DNA from: Thermoflexales bacterium
Lineage (GTDB): Bacteria > Chloroflexota > Anaerolineae > B4-G1 > SLSP01
DNA length: 5,488 nt
Reading direction: 5' to 3'
NCBI GenBank assembly: GCA_007130345.1
Contig: SLSP01000165.1
Location: forward strand, 1-5,488
Shown one piece after another: positions 1 to 5,488 of this stretch. Under the pieces are notes generated by a model. It was not told where the DNA came from. It made no database searches and was given only the letters and a program-made list of their open reading frames with translations. Every line of letters begins with the position of its first letter. Within the stretch, counting starts at the first letter, position 1. The translations under genes were made by a program, and so were the position numbers.

Positions 1-2084
1 ATGCTGGTGAAGTTGTCGTCGGTCAGCACCATCTCCGCCGTCTCTTTGGTGACATCGGTGCCGCTGATGCCCATCGCCACGCCGATTTGCGCGGCCTGGA
101 GCGCGGGCGCGTCGTTCACGCCATCGCCCGTCATCGCCACGACGTGATCCAGGCGTTGCAGCGACTCGACGATGCGGTGCTTGTGCTCCGGCGCGACGCG
201 GGCGAAGACCGCCGTCTGCTCGATCACGGTGTCCAGTTCGGCGTCACTCATCGCCTGTAATTCCCACCCTTCCAACACCCGCTCATCCCCACGCAAAATC
301 CCCACCTGGCGCGCTATCGCCATCCCCGTAACCTTGTGGTCGCCGGTCGCCATCATCACGCGGATGCCCGCCTGCTGGCAGCGATCCACCGCGTCGGGCA
401 CCTCCGGGCGCGGCGGATCCATCATCCCCGTCAGCCCCACGAAGATCAAATCGGCCCCGTGCCCGTGTTCCAGGGCCTCTTTGAACGCGCTCAGGTCTTC
501 CTCCTCGATGACGCGATAGGCCAGGCCCAACACGCGCAGGGCTTGGCTCGCCATATCGTGGTTCACGTCGGCGATCATCGCGCGATCTGCGTCGGTCAAG
601 GGGCGCGGCTGGCTGTTCCGCACGATCTGCGGGCATCGCTCCAGCACCGTCTCCGGCGCGCCCTTGACGAAGACCCAGATCTGCCCCTCGTGGCTTTGGT
701 GGAAGGTCGCCATAAATTTGGACTTCGAGTTGAAGGGCAGTTCATCGACGCGGCGCATGTGCGCTTCCAGATGCTCCTTATAATACCCGGCCTTCGCGGA
801 GGCGACGATGAGAGCCGCCTCGGTGGGATCGCCGCGAATCTCCCAGGCGTTCCGGCCATCGACCTGCGGATGCGAGATCAGCCGCGCGTCGTTGCACAAC
901 GCGCCGATGTGCAACGCCAACCGCAGATCGGGGGTGCCGGTGGGATCGTAAGGCTTGCCGTCGCGCTCGAAGTGGCCTTCGGGCGTGAAGCCCACGCCGG
1001 TCAAGCGGACGATTTTCGAGTCGGTCATCATTTCCTGTACCGTCATCTGGTTCGTGGTGAGGGTGCCGGTCTTGTCGGTGCAGATGACGGTAGCCGCGCC
1101 TAGCGTATCCACAGCGGGCAGGCGGCGGATGATGGCGTTCCCCTTAGCCATCCGGCTGACGCCCACCGCCAGCGTAATGCTCATCACGGCGGGCAAGCCT
1201 TCGGGGATGGACGAAACCGCCGAGGCTAACGCGAACATGAACATATCGTGGAGCGGCAAGCGCACCAACAGGCCCAACAACAGCGTCAACGCGGCGACGC
1301 TGACGGCCAACAGCCCTAGTTTCTTTCCTAAATCAAGGGTCTGTTTCTGCAAGGGTGACTCGGCCTTCTCCGTCTCCTGGATCAGCGTGGCGATCTTGCC
1401 CATCTCGGTCTGCTTGCCGGTGGCATAGACGATAGCGCGCCCGCGCCCGTTGGTGACGATGGTGCCGCCATAGATCAGATTGGTGCGGTCGGCTACGGGC
1501 AGGTCTTCACCGTGCAGCGGGACGAGGGTCTTGCGCGCCGAAAGCGATTCGCCCGTGAGCATCGCCTCGTCCACTTCCAGGTTCGCCGCCTCGATAAGGC
1601 GCGCGTCGGCGGGCACCTTGCTGCCCGCGTCCAGCCGGATGACATCGCCGGGCACCAGACTCGCGGTGGGGATGCGTATTTCGAGGCACCTCTGCGATTC
1701 GGAGCACTCGCGGATGACCTCGGCCTCCGGCGCGGCCTGCGCTTTAAGCGATTCCAGCGCTTCTTCGGCGCGGTACTCCTGGAAGAAGCCGATGAGCGAG
1801 TTGACGATGATCACCACCGCGATAACGATGGCATCCGCCGTCTTGCCGGCCACCAGCGAGATACCGGCAGCGGCAAACAGCACAAAGACCAGCGGATTTT
1901 TGATCTGCGCCCATAATATCGCAAGTTTGCTGACTTTATGTACACTCTCAATCTCGTTAGGGCCGAAGATCTCCAGCCGCCGCGCGGCTTCGTCGGTCTC
2001 TAGCCCCTCGGGGCGAGATTCCAGCGCGGCAAACGTCGCCTCAATATCCAATGCGTACCACGACAAATCCTGTTCCACGGTCAC
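1..2084 (-). CDS. P-type cation-translocating ATPase, type II (calcium-pump-like), C-terminus beyond window
   Basis: An integral membrane pump that uses ATP to move a cation across the cytoplasmic membrane through an aspartyl-phosphate intermediate. The frame is open for 694 codons from a GTG start to the window edge. Visible parts in order: N-terminal cation-ATPase domain (about 8-60); TM1 and TM2 (about 64-101); actuator domain with TGES at 177-180; TM3 (256-274); TM4 with PEGLP at 294-298; the phosphorylation motif DKTGTLT starting at Asp337; a nucleotide-binding domain with KGAPE at 474-478; and the hinge TGDGVNDAP starting at 652. The TM4 sequence IPEGLPA with Glu295 is typical of IIA/IIB calcium-type pumps (PacL, SERCA-like), but the ligand residues of TM5 and TM6 lie outside the window, so the ion is not proven. 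Family members are usually about 900 residues, so roughly 200 are missing. GTG 2084 was chosen because AGGAGG lies 6 bases upstream; a second GTG at 2078 is less well spaced. The gene stands apart from the upstream operon by 291 bp. Confidence 0.96.
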   Translation of the reverse strand, partial: MTVEQDLSWYALDIEATFAALESRPEGLETDEAARRLEIFGPNEIESVHKVSKLAILWAQIKNPLVFVLFAAAGISLVAGKTADAIVIAVVIIVNSLIGFFQEYRAEEALESLKAQAAPEAEVIRECSESQRCLEIRIPTASLVPGDVIRLDAGSKVPADARLIEAANLEVDEAMLTGESLSARKTLVPLHGEDLPVADRTNLIYGGTIVTNGRGRAIVYATGKQTEMGKIATLIQETEKAESPLQKQTLDLGKKLGLLAVSVAALTLLLGLLVRLPLHDMFMFALASAVSSIPEGLPAVMSITLAVGVSRMAKGNAIIRRLPAVDTLGAATVICTDKTGTLTTNQMTVQEMMTDSKIVRLTGVGFTPEGHFERDGKPYDPTGTPDLRLALHIGALCNDARLISHPQVDGRNAWEIRGDPTEAALIVASAKAGYYKEHLEAHMRRVDELPFNSKSKFMATFHQSHEGQIWVFVKGAPETVLERCPQIVRNSQPRPLTDADRAMIADVNHDMASQALRVLGLAYRVIEEEDLSAFKEALEHGHGADLIFVGLTGMMDPPRPEVPDAVDRCQQAGIRVMMATGDHKVTGMAIARQVGILRGDERVLEGWELQAMSDAELDTVIEQTAVFARVAPEHKHRIVESLQRLDHVVAMTGDGVNDAPALQAAQIGVAMGISGTDVTKETAEMVLTDDNFTS

Positions 2085-2090
2085 TACAAA

Positions 2091-2096
2091 CCTCCT
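2091..2096 (-). promoter_or_regulatory. Ribosome-binding site of the P-type ATPase gene
   Basis: A perfect AGGAGG on the minus strand lies 6 bases before GTG 2084. It decides the start of a gene that has no nearby ATG. Confidence 0.85.
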
Positions 2097-2215
2097 GGTT
2101 ATGTGGGATGTGTGAATGCGTGGCTCTCTTGAAACGCTCCACGTTACCACAAACCCACAGAGGACACCGAGATCGTCAGCACACAATCAAGTTTTGAGTC
2201 CCATGAAAAAAGCCC

Positions 2216-2231
2216 AAAAATCCGATTTTTT
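2216..2231. repeat. 16-bp inverted-repeat arm, left copy (itself a palindrome)
   Basis: AAAAATCCGATTTTTT. It is exactly the reverse complement of 2297-2312. By itself it is also a palindrome, AAAAATC-C-GATTTTT, with 7-bp arms about a central base. This is the form of a dimeric regulator site, but no regulator gene is present, so the role is unknown. Confidence 0.7.
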
Positions 2232-2296
2232 CACACGCAACCTACTTAGCATAAGAAATCCGCACGCGAAAAATATATCGGTAGTAGCGAGTTTCT

Positions 2297-2312
2297 AAAA
2301 AATCGGATTTTT
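2297..2312. repeat. 16-bp inverted-repeat arm, right copy (itself a palindrome)
   Basis: AAAAAATCGGATTTTT. It is the perfect inverted partner of 2216-2231 with 65 bp between them. The palindrome centres, positions 2223 and 2305, are 82 bp apart. Confidence 0.7.
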
Positions 2313-2375
2313 AAGGTTCTTTCAGTGGAATTAGTTGTGAGTTTTTCTCAGTGTCCTCTGTGTCTCTGTAGTTAA

Positions 2376-3017
2376 TCATGAGGCTTTTTCGGGAGAGTCA
2401 TACGTTAGAAGTTTACTACCAAGACCAGAAGAAGCAAGCGGGGTTTCCAGCTTCTCCACCACGACCCACACATTAGTGCTGGCGTCTTCGTGCAGCGTTA
2501 CACGCCGCCCTGGCCCCGCGAAGAGGCGCGTTATCGCCGCCGGGGGAAGGAAGCGACTGCGCATCAGGGTCAGCGTTTCTCCGAGGGCTACCAGCTTGAC
2601 CACCAAGCGGCGGATGTCCGGTTCCTCGATGACCAGTCGTCCGCCGGGAGCGAGGACGCGCAACAACTCGCGGGCCGCCTGCTGCTGGTCGCGGAAGTGA
2701 TGCAGACTATCCACCGCCAGCACGCGCTCGAACGCGCCATCGGCGAAGGGCAGCCGTTCCGCGCTCCCCTGGCAGACGCCCAGCCCGCCCTTGCGGCGGG
2801 CCTGGCGCAGCATCCCCGCCGATGGATCGAGGATCAGCACCTCGGCGTGGCCGCGAAAGGCGCGCGACCCGCGCCCGGTGCCCCCGCCCACATCGAGCAG
2901 CCGGTCGCCGGGACGCGGCGCGCTCAAGCGCAGCAACTGCCCCGCGTCCGGCGGGCGGATCACGCGCTCGTAAAGCGGGGCCAGCAGCCCAAAGTGATCG
3001 ACGGGCGGCGCTTTCAA
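2376..3017 (-). CDS. Class I SAM-dependent methyltransferase (UbiE/type 11-like)
   Basis: A soluble cytoplasmic enzyme of 213 residues that transfers a methyl group from S-adenosylmethionine to an unidentified small-molecule substrate. It shows the Rossmann-fold motifs in order: motif I LLDVGGGTG at 40-48, the acidic ribose-binding residue of strand 2 in LILDPS (Asp64), the GSAERLPFADGAF segment (84-96) typical of methyltransferase type 11 domains, motif II in RVLAVDSLHHF (98-108), and LLRVLAPGGRLVIEEPD (118-134). The short C-terminal part gives no substrate clue. The start is TTG 3017, whose TTGA overlaps the TGA of the phosphofructokinase gene. There is no strong ribosome-binding site, so translation is probably coupled to that gene. 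The conserved segment DHFGLLAPLY begins at residue 7, which supports this start. The reaction class is well supported; a quinone or lipid substrate would be a guess. Confidence 0.9.
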   Translation of the reverse strand: MKAPPVDHFGLLAPLYERVIRPPDAGQLLRLSAPRPGDRLLDVGGGTGRGSRAFRGHAEVLILDPSAGMLRQARRKGGLGVCQGSAERLPFADGAFERVLAVDSLHHFRDQQQAARELLRVLAPGGRLVIEEPDIRRLVVKLVALGETLTLMRSRFLPPAAITRLFAGPGRRVTLHEDASTNVWVVVEKLETPLASSGLGSKLLTYDSPEKAS

Positions 3018-4153
3018 GCTGGTGGCTCGGCCCGGTGCGCGGCGAGTTGCTCCACGAACTCGCGCTGGTGCCCCAGGCAGATTTCAAGGCCCAGCGCCGC
3101 GCGGATGATGTCGCTATCCAGCGGGACGAGCTTCTGGCGGGCGATGGCGTCGGCGATGGGGACGGCGACGATGCGCTCATCGGACAGCGCGACCATGTGG
3201 CCGAGTTGGCCTTCCTTAATGAGATGCACCGCCATCGCGCCGTACCGCGTCGCCAGCAGGCGGTCGAAGGACGAGGGCTTCCCGCCCCGCTGGAGATGGC
3301 CCAATACCGTGACCCGCACCTCGATGGGGCTGCGCGCGCGAATCTGATCGGCCAGCACCTCGCCCACGCCGCCCATCCGCCGCGCCGCGCCGACCTCGTG
3401 GTGCGCTTGATAGACGGTTTCCCCGTTTTCGGGCCGCGCGCCCTCTGCCGCGATGATGATGCTGTATTTGGCCCCGCTGCGGTTGCGATTGTGGAGCTTC
3501 TCCAGCACCGCCGCGACGTTGTAGGGGATCTCCGGGACGAGAATGACATCGGCGTCGCCGGCGATGCCGGCCTTGAGCGCGATCCAACCCGCGTCCCGCC
3601 CCATCACCTCCAGGATGATGGCCCGATGGTGGCTCTCTGCTGTGGTGTGCAACTTGTCCAGCGCCTCGGTGGCCGTGTTCACAGCCGTATCGAAGCCAAA
3701 GGTGATGTTGGTACATTCCAGGTCGTTGTCGATGGTCTTGGGGACGCCCACCGCTTTCAGGCCCTTCTGAATCAGCTCGTGGGTGATGCGCAGCGAACCA
3801 TCCCCGCCGATGACCACCAGCGCGTCGATGCCTAGCACTTGCACATGGCGGATGACGTCATCGGAGACATCGAACGTCTTCTGCGCGCCGTCCACATCCA
3901 CCACATAATGGAAGGGGTCGGCGCGATTGGTCGTCCCCAGGATCGTCCCGCCCCGTGCCAGGATGCCGCGCACGCTGGCCGGGGTCATCGGGCGCACCTT
4001 GCCCGGCTGAATCAGCCCTTCAAAGCCATCTTCGATACCCAAGACCTCCCATTGGTATTCGTTGATGGCGGTTTTGACCACGGAACGGATTACAGCGTTG
4101 AGGCCGGGGCAATCTCCCCCGCCGGTAAGGACGCCAATGCGTTGGATGTTCAT
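3014..4153 (-). CDS. pfkA: 6-phosphofructokinase, long mixed-substrate (group III) type
   Basis: Phosphorylates fructose 6-phosphate to fructose 1,6-bisphosphate, the committed step of glycolysis, in the cytoplasm. The 379-residue product is longer than the 320-residue E. coli PfkA. Visible motifs: nucleotide-binding GGGDCPGLN at 11-19; GGDGS at 116-120; catalytic PKTIDND at 138-144, with Asp142 as the probable base; MGRDAGWIA at 184-192; PEIPY at 207-211; and the sugar-phosphate site GHLQRGG at 285-291. Gly119 (E. coli Gly104) predicts ATP rather than pyrophosphate as donor, while Lys139 (E. coli Gly124) is the residue seen in pyrophosphate enzymes. This pair is known from the group III family, and ATP is the more likely donor. 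ATG 4153 was chosen because AAGGAGG sits just upstream and the conserved N-terminus begins there. A longer open extension to 4345 overlaps the preceding gene and is not credible. It lies 68 bp after the radical SAM gene and overlaps the methyltransferase by 4 bp. Confidence 0.96.
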   Translation of the reverse strand: MNIQRIGVLTGGGDCPGLNAVIRSVVKTAINEYQWEVLGIEDGFEGLIQPGKVRPMTPASVRGILARGGTILGTTNRADPFHYVVDVDGAQKTFDVSDDVIRHVQVLGIDALVVIGGDGSLRITHELIQKGLKAVGVPKTIDNDLECTNITFGFDTAVNTATEALDKLHTTAESHHRAIILEVMGRDAGWIALKAGIAGDADVILVPEIPYNVAAVLEKLHNRNRSGAKYSIIIAAEGARPENGETVYQAHHEVGAARRMGGVGEVLADQIRARSPIEVRVTVLGHLQRGGKPSSFDRLLATRYGAMAVHLIKEGQLGHMVALSDERIVAVPIADAIARQKLVPLDSDIIRAALGLEICLGHQREFVEQLAAHRAEPPA

Positions 4154-4157
4154 GTTG

Positions 4158-4164
4158 CCTCCTT
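4158..4164 (-). promoter_or_regulatory. Ribosome-binding site of pfkA
   Basis: AAGGAGG on the minus strand, 4 bases before ATG 4153. It fixes the start of the phosphofructokinase and rules against the upstream open extension. Confidence 0.85.
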
Positions 4165-4190
4165 GAGCATAGTCACCGAGAACGTTTGGA

Positions 4191-4220
4191 GTTAAGCGGG
4201 CGCGCGTTAAGCGGGCGCGC
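4191..4220. repeat. Perfect 15-bp tandem duplication between radical SAM gene and pfkA
   Basis: GTTAAGCGGGCGCGC occurs twice back to back (4191-4205 and 4206-4220). It lies immediately downstream of the radical SAM stop codon, and the next two bases (GT) start a third copy. It is probably a replication-slippage duplication in the operon's spacer. No function is evident. Confidence 0.85.
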
Positions 4221-4221
4221 G

Positions 4222-5097
4222 TCAAAATAACGTGGGCTGACGTGGCGCTTGCAGCGGATACAGGGGCAGGCGCGTGGCGAGGCCGTGCCGCTGACAGAGC
4301 GCGTCGAGATGGCGATATAATTCGGCAGCACGCGGACTCTCGCAACTGTAACGCGCGCCGTAGATGCGTTCGTACTTGGCCCGCAAGCCAGGGAAGTGGC
4401 GGTCGAGTTCGCGGTAGAAGTGAGCGCGCTGGCGGTCGCGCAGCGTCAGCCCCATCGAGGGGAGCACGTAGCGCGCCCCGCTGGCGGCGGCCTGCGCGAC
4501 GATGGCCGCGAGGTTCTCCGGCGTATCCTCGATAAAGGGCAGCACCGGCATCAGCGTCACGCCGGTCTGGATGCCGCGCTCGGCCAGGGCGCGCATCGCG
4601 GCAAAGCGCGCCGAGGGGCGCGGCGCGAACGGCTCGACCTGGGCGGCCAGCGCGTCATCCGCCGTTGTCACGGTGAAGCTGACGCTGGCATACACGCGGC
4701 TGATCTCCGCCAGTGTGTCGATGACGCGCAGCACGCGGTCGCTTTTGGTGATGATGTGGACGGGGAAACCGAACTCGGCGATGATGTCCAGGATGCGCGG
4801 CGTCAGGTCATAGCGTGGCGGGAGCGGCATCAAGGGATCGTTCATCGAACCCAGGCCGATCACGCCCTTGACGCGCTTGCGCGCCAACTCCTCGCGCAGC
4901 AGTTCCAGCGCGTTGACCTTGACGAGGATTTCGCCGTCGAAGTCCTCGATCTGGTAGCACTCGCTGCGGCTGTCGCAATAAATGCAGCGATGCGAGCAAC
5001 CACGATAGAGGTTCATATTGTAGCGGAGACCAAACCACGTATCCGGCTGCTTGACGTGGGCCAGGAGAGTCTTGGCGTGGATTTCACGGAAGTTCAT
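4222..5097 (-). CDS. Radical SAM protein, SplB-like (COG1533/SPL family)
   Basis: A 291-residue cytoplasmic iron-sulfur enzyme. The cluster motif CSHRCIYC gives Cys34, Cys38 and Cys41 in CX3CX2C spacing, which binds a 4Fe-4S cluster that cleaves S-adenosylmethionine to start radical chemistry. The context YNMNLYRGCSHRCIYCDSRS, the later SMNDPLMPLP (84-93), ITKSDR (116-121), SVSFTVTT (138-145) and MPVLPFIEDTPEN (183-195) are typical of COG1533 proteins related to spore photoproduct lyase. Most members are not spore photolyases and their substrate is unknown, so a DNA-repair role is only a possibility. The C-terminus ends QPTLF, which resembles a sliding-clamp binding pentapeptide. ATG 5097 was chosen because homologous sequence begins near FREIHAKTLL; an in-frame TTG at 5136 would add 13 unconvincing residues. 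The ribosome-binding site is weak. It is the first gene of the probable operon with pfkA and the methyltransferase. Confidence 0.92.
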   Translation of the reverse strand: MNFREIHAKTLLAHVKQPDTWFGLRYNMNLYRGCSHRCIYCDSRSECYQIEDFDGEILVKVNALELLREELARKRVKGVIGLGSMNDPLMPLPPRYDLTPRILDIIAEFGFPVHIITKSDRVLRVIDTLAEISRVYASVSFTVTTADDALAAQVEPFAPRPSARFAAMRALAERGIQTGVTLMPVLPFIEDTPENLAAIVAQAAASGARYVLPSMGLTLRDRQRAHFYRELDRHFPGLRAKYERIYGARYSCESPRAAELYRHLDALCQRHGLATRLPLYPLQAPRQPTLF

Positions 5098-5253
5098 AGC
5101 GGGCTTACTTTGTCTACAGCTTGAATTAACAACCAACCATGGAGCGCGTGCTCATTTTCTTGGTCGCTCTTTGAGCTTTAAGGATGGCTCTCCTGAAAAA
5201 AGTCAAAAATCGGCATGGTTCATTTCGGCTTCGTAGGGGGCAAAAACTCCTTT

Positions 5254-5261
5254 ACACTTTC
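5254..5261. repeat. Left target-site duplication of the miniature element
   Basis: ACACTTTC directly precedes the left terminal inverted repeat and recurs exactly at 5412-5419 after the right one. The following G is also shared, so the duplication could be read as 9 bp. Confidence 0.7.
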
Positions 5262-5411
5262 GGCTCTTTGGGATTTCGCCGGACGATGGCGAGGCGTCAT
5301 TCCGAGCGTAGCCGAGGAACCTCCACGGTGGGGACAGAGCCCCTTCGACTACGCTCAGGTTGACGCTCAGTGGGGAAAACCTCGATTTATCCGGCGAAAT
5401 CCTAGAGATCC
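5262..5411. mobile_element. 150-bp MITE with 21-bp terminal inverted repeats, ISL3-like ends
   Basis: The left end (5262-5282) and the right end (5391-5411, reverse complement) agree at 18 of 21 positions. Both start GG and end in the perfect core GGATTTCGCCGG. Both ends are flanked by the same 8 bp, which marks a transposition product. It encodes no transposase and must have been moved in trans. Ends starting GGCTCTTTG with 8-bp duplications fit the ISL3 family as I know it, but this assignment is from memory and needs a search. The interior carries a second inverted repeat (5304-5317 and 5342-5356). The element sits about 165 bp upstream of the radical SAM start, so it may add or disrupt regulatory sequence. 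Open frames running through it are short and not credible genes. Confidence 0.72.
5304..5356. repeat. Internal inverted repeat of the miniature element
   Basis: GAGCGTAGCCGAGG (5304-5317) pairs imperfectly with CCTTCGACTACGCTC (5342-5356): the reverse complement of the latter is GAGCGTAGTCGAAGG. The 24 bp between the arms are GC-rich, with small stems such as CCACGGTGG. Motifs of this GAGCGTAGYCGARG kind are familiar to me as interspersed repeats in several bacterial genomes, so this may be an older repeat carried inside the element. Confidence 0.55.
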
Positions 5412-5419
5412 ACACTTTC
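5412..5419. repeat. Right target-site duplication of the miniature element
   Basis: ACACTTTC, identical to 5254-5261 and directly following the right terminal repeat. Beyond it, 5420-5488 holds no gene or site that I can recognise. Confidence 0.7.
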
Positions 5420-5488
5420 GAATGCTACGACCTTGAAAACAAGCACAAAAGCTGTGGGAAACAGTGTTTGGCAAACTAAATGGAGTAA

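Larger units (their letters stand above)
2143..2375. repeat. Large imperfect palindrome filling the methyltransferase-ATPase gap
   Basis: The two halves of this roughly 233-bp stretch are imperfect inverted copies. The outer 30 bp at each end (about 2143-2172 and 2346-2375) match at about 23 positions, including a core CACAGAGGACAC present on opposite strands. Moving inward, TGAAA-containing segments and then a perfect 16-bp inverted pair (2216-2231 and 2297-2312) continue the symmetry. The interior is AT-rich, in contrast to the GC-rich genes. The right end begins with TTAAC directly after the TGA stop of the methyltransferase. It resembles a non-coding interspersed repeat or MITE-like element, but I see no clear target duplication. 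No credible gene is in this gap. It could also fold in the nascent RNA and act as a transcript end or boundary for the upstream operon; that is inference. Confidence 0.6.

Noticed and set aside
336..1103. Long plus-strand open frame antisense to the ATPase gene
   Set aside because: The minus strand here carries the conserved ATPase motifs without interruption. The plus-strand product has no recognisable domain and results from GC-rich codon bias.
2116..2298. 60-codon plus-strand frame across the intergenic palindrome
   Set aside because: Its sequence follows the repeat arms, it has no ribosome-binding site and its composition is not coding-like.
2297..2312. Rho-independent terminator after the methyltransferase
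   Set aside because: The small palindrome is A/T-only apart from two or three bases and would form a weak stem. It lacks the GC-rich stem needed, although the larger palindrome could still affect transcription.
2490..3835. Overlapping plus-strand open frames opposite the methyltransferase and pfkA
   Set aside because: They are low-complexity, rich in arginine, alanine and proline, and lie opposite clearly conserved genes.
4154..4345. N-terminal extension of the phosphofructokinase
   Set aside because: It overlaps the end of the radical SAM gene, reads through the 15-bp tandem repeat and has no family similarity. ATG 4153 has an excellent ribosome-binding site.
4396..5124. 242-codon plus-strand open frame opposite the radical SAM gene
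   Set aside because: The minus strand encodes an intact radical SAM protein, and the antisense product shows no family features.
5177..5206. Possible promoter for the radical SAM gene (TTGACT, 18 bp, CTTAAA on the minus strand)
   Set aside because: The -35 match is good, but the -10 matches the consensus at only three of six positions and the region is AT-rich repeat sequence, so chance is likely.
5203..5415. 70-codon minus-strand frame through the miniature element ending in a plausible-looking tail
   Set aside because: Most of it is translated transposable-element DNA. The element plus its duplication (158 bp) is not a multiple of three, so it would break any older frame. Too little remains to support a pseudogene.

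Overview
This is a GC-rich bacterial segment in which all four recognisable genes lie on the minus strand, so transcription runs from right to left. Long open frames on the plus strand are antisense shadows of these genes. No rRNA, tRNA or CRISPR array is visible. The phosphofructokinase has the long mixed-substrate form (GGDCPGLN, PKTIDND) common in Actinobacteria, Chloroflexota and similar phyla. With the GC-rich coding, GTG and TTG starts and interspersed short repeats, this suggests a free-living bacterium, perhaps Chloroflexota. That placement is an inference with low to moderate confidence.

Layout from right to left: positions 5098-5488 hold no gene. They contain a 150-bp miniature inverted-repeat transposable element (5262-5411) with 21-bp terminal inverted repeats and an 8-bp target duplication. 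Next is a radical SAM protein of the SplB-like/COG1533 type (5097-4222). After a 68-bp gap carrying a 15-bp tandem duplication comes a 6-phosphofructokinase (4153-3014) with a strong ribosome-binding site. Its stop codon overlaps the TTG start of a class I SAM-dependent methyltransferase (3017-2376). These three genes are spaced like an operon, and the last two are probably translationally coupled.

Positions 2085-2375 form a gene-free, AT-rich gap. It is mostly one large imperfect palindrome (about 2143-2375) abutting the methyltransferase stop codon, and it contains two small AAAAATC-N-GATTTTT palindromes. Downstream of it, after a perfect AGGAGG site and a GTG start, is a type II P-type cation ATPase (2084 to 1). 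It is cut by the window edge after the phosphorylation domain, before the C-terminal membrane segments.

The genes are individually ordinary: ion pumping, glycolysis, methyl transfer and a radical SAM enzyme of unknown substrate. No shared pathway is evident from sequence. I did not find a clear new multi-gene system. The most unusual content is in the intergenic DNA: the small transposable element with its target duplication, the large palindrome, and a short motif shared between the two gaps.
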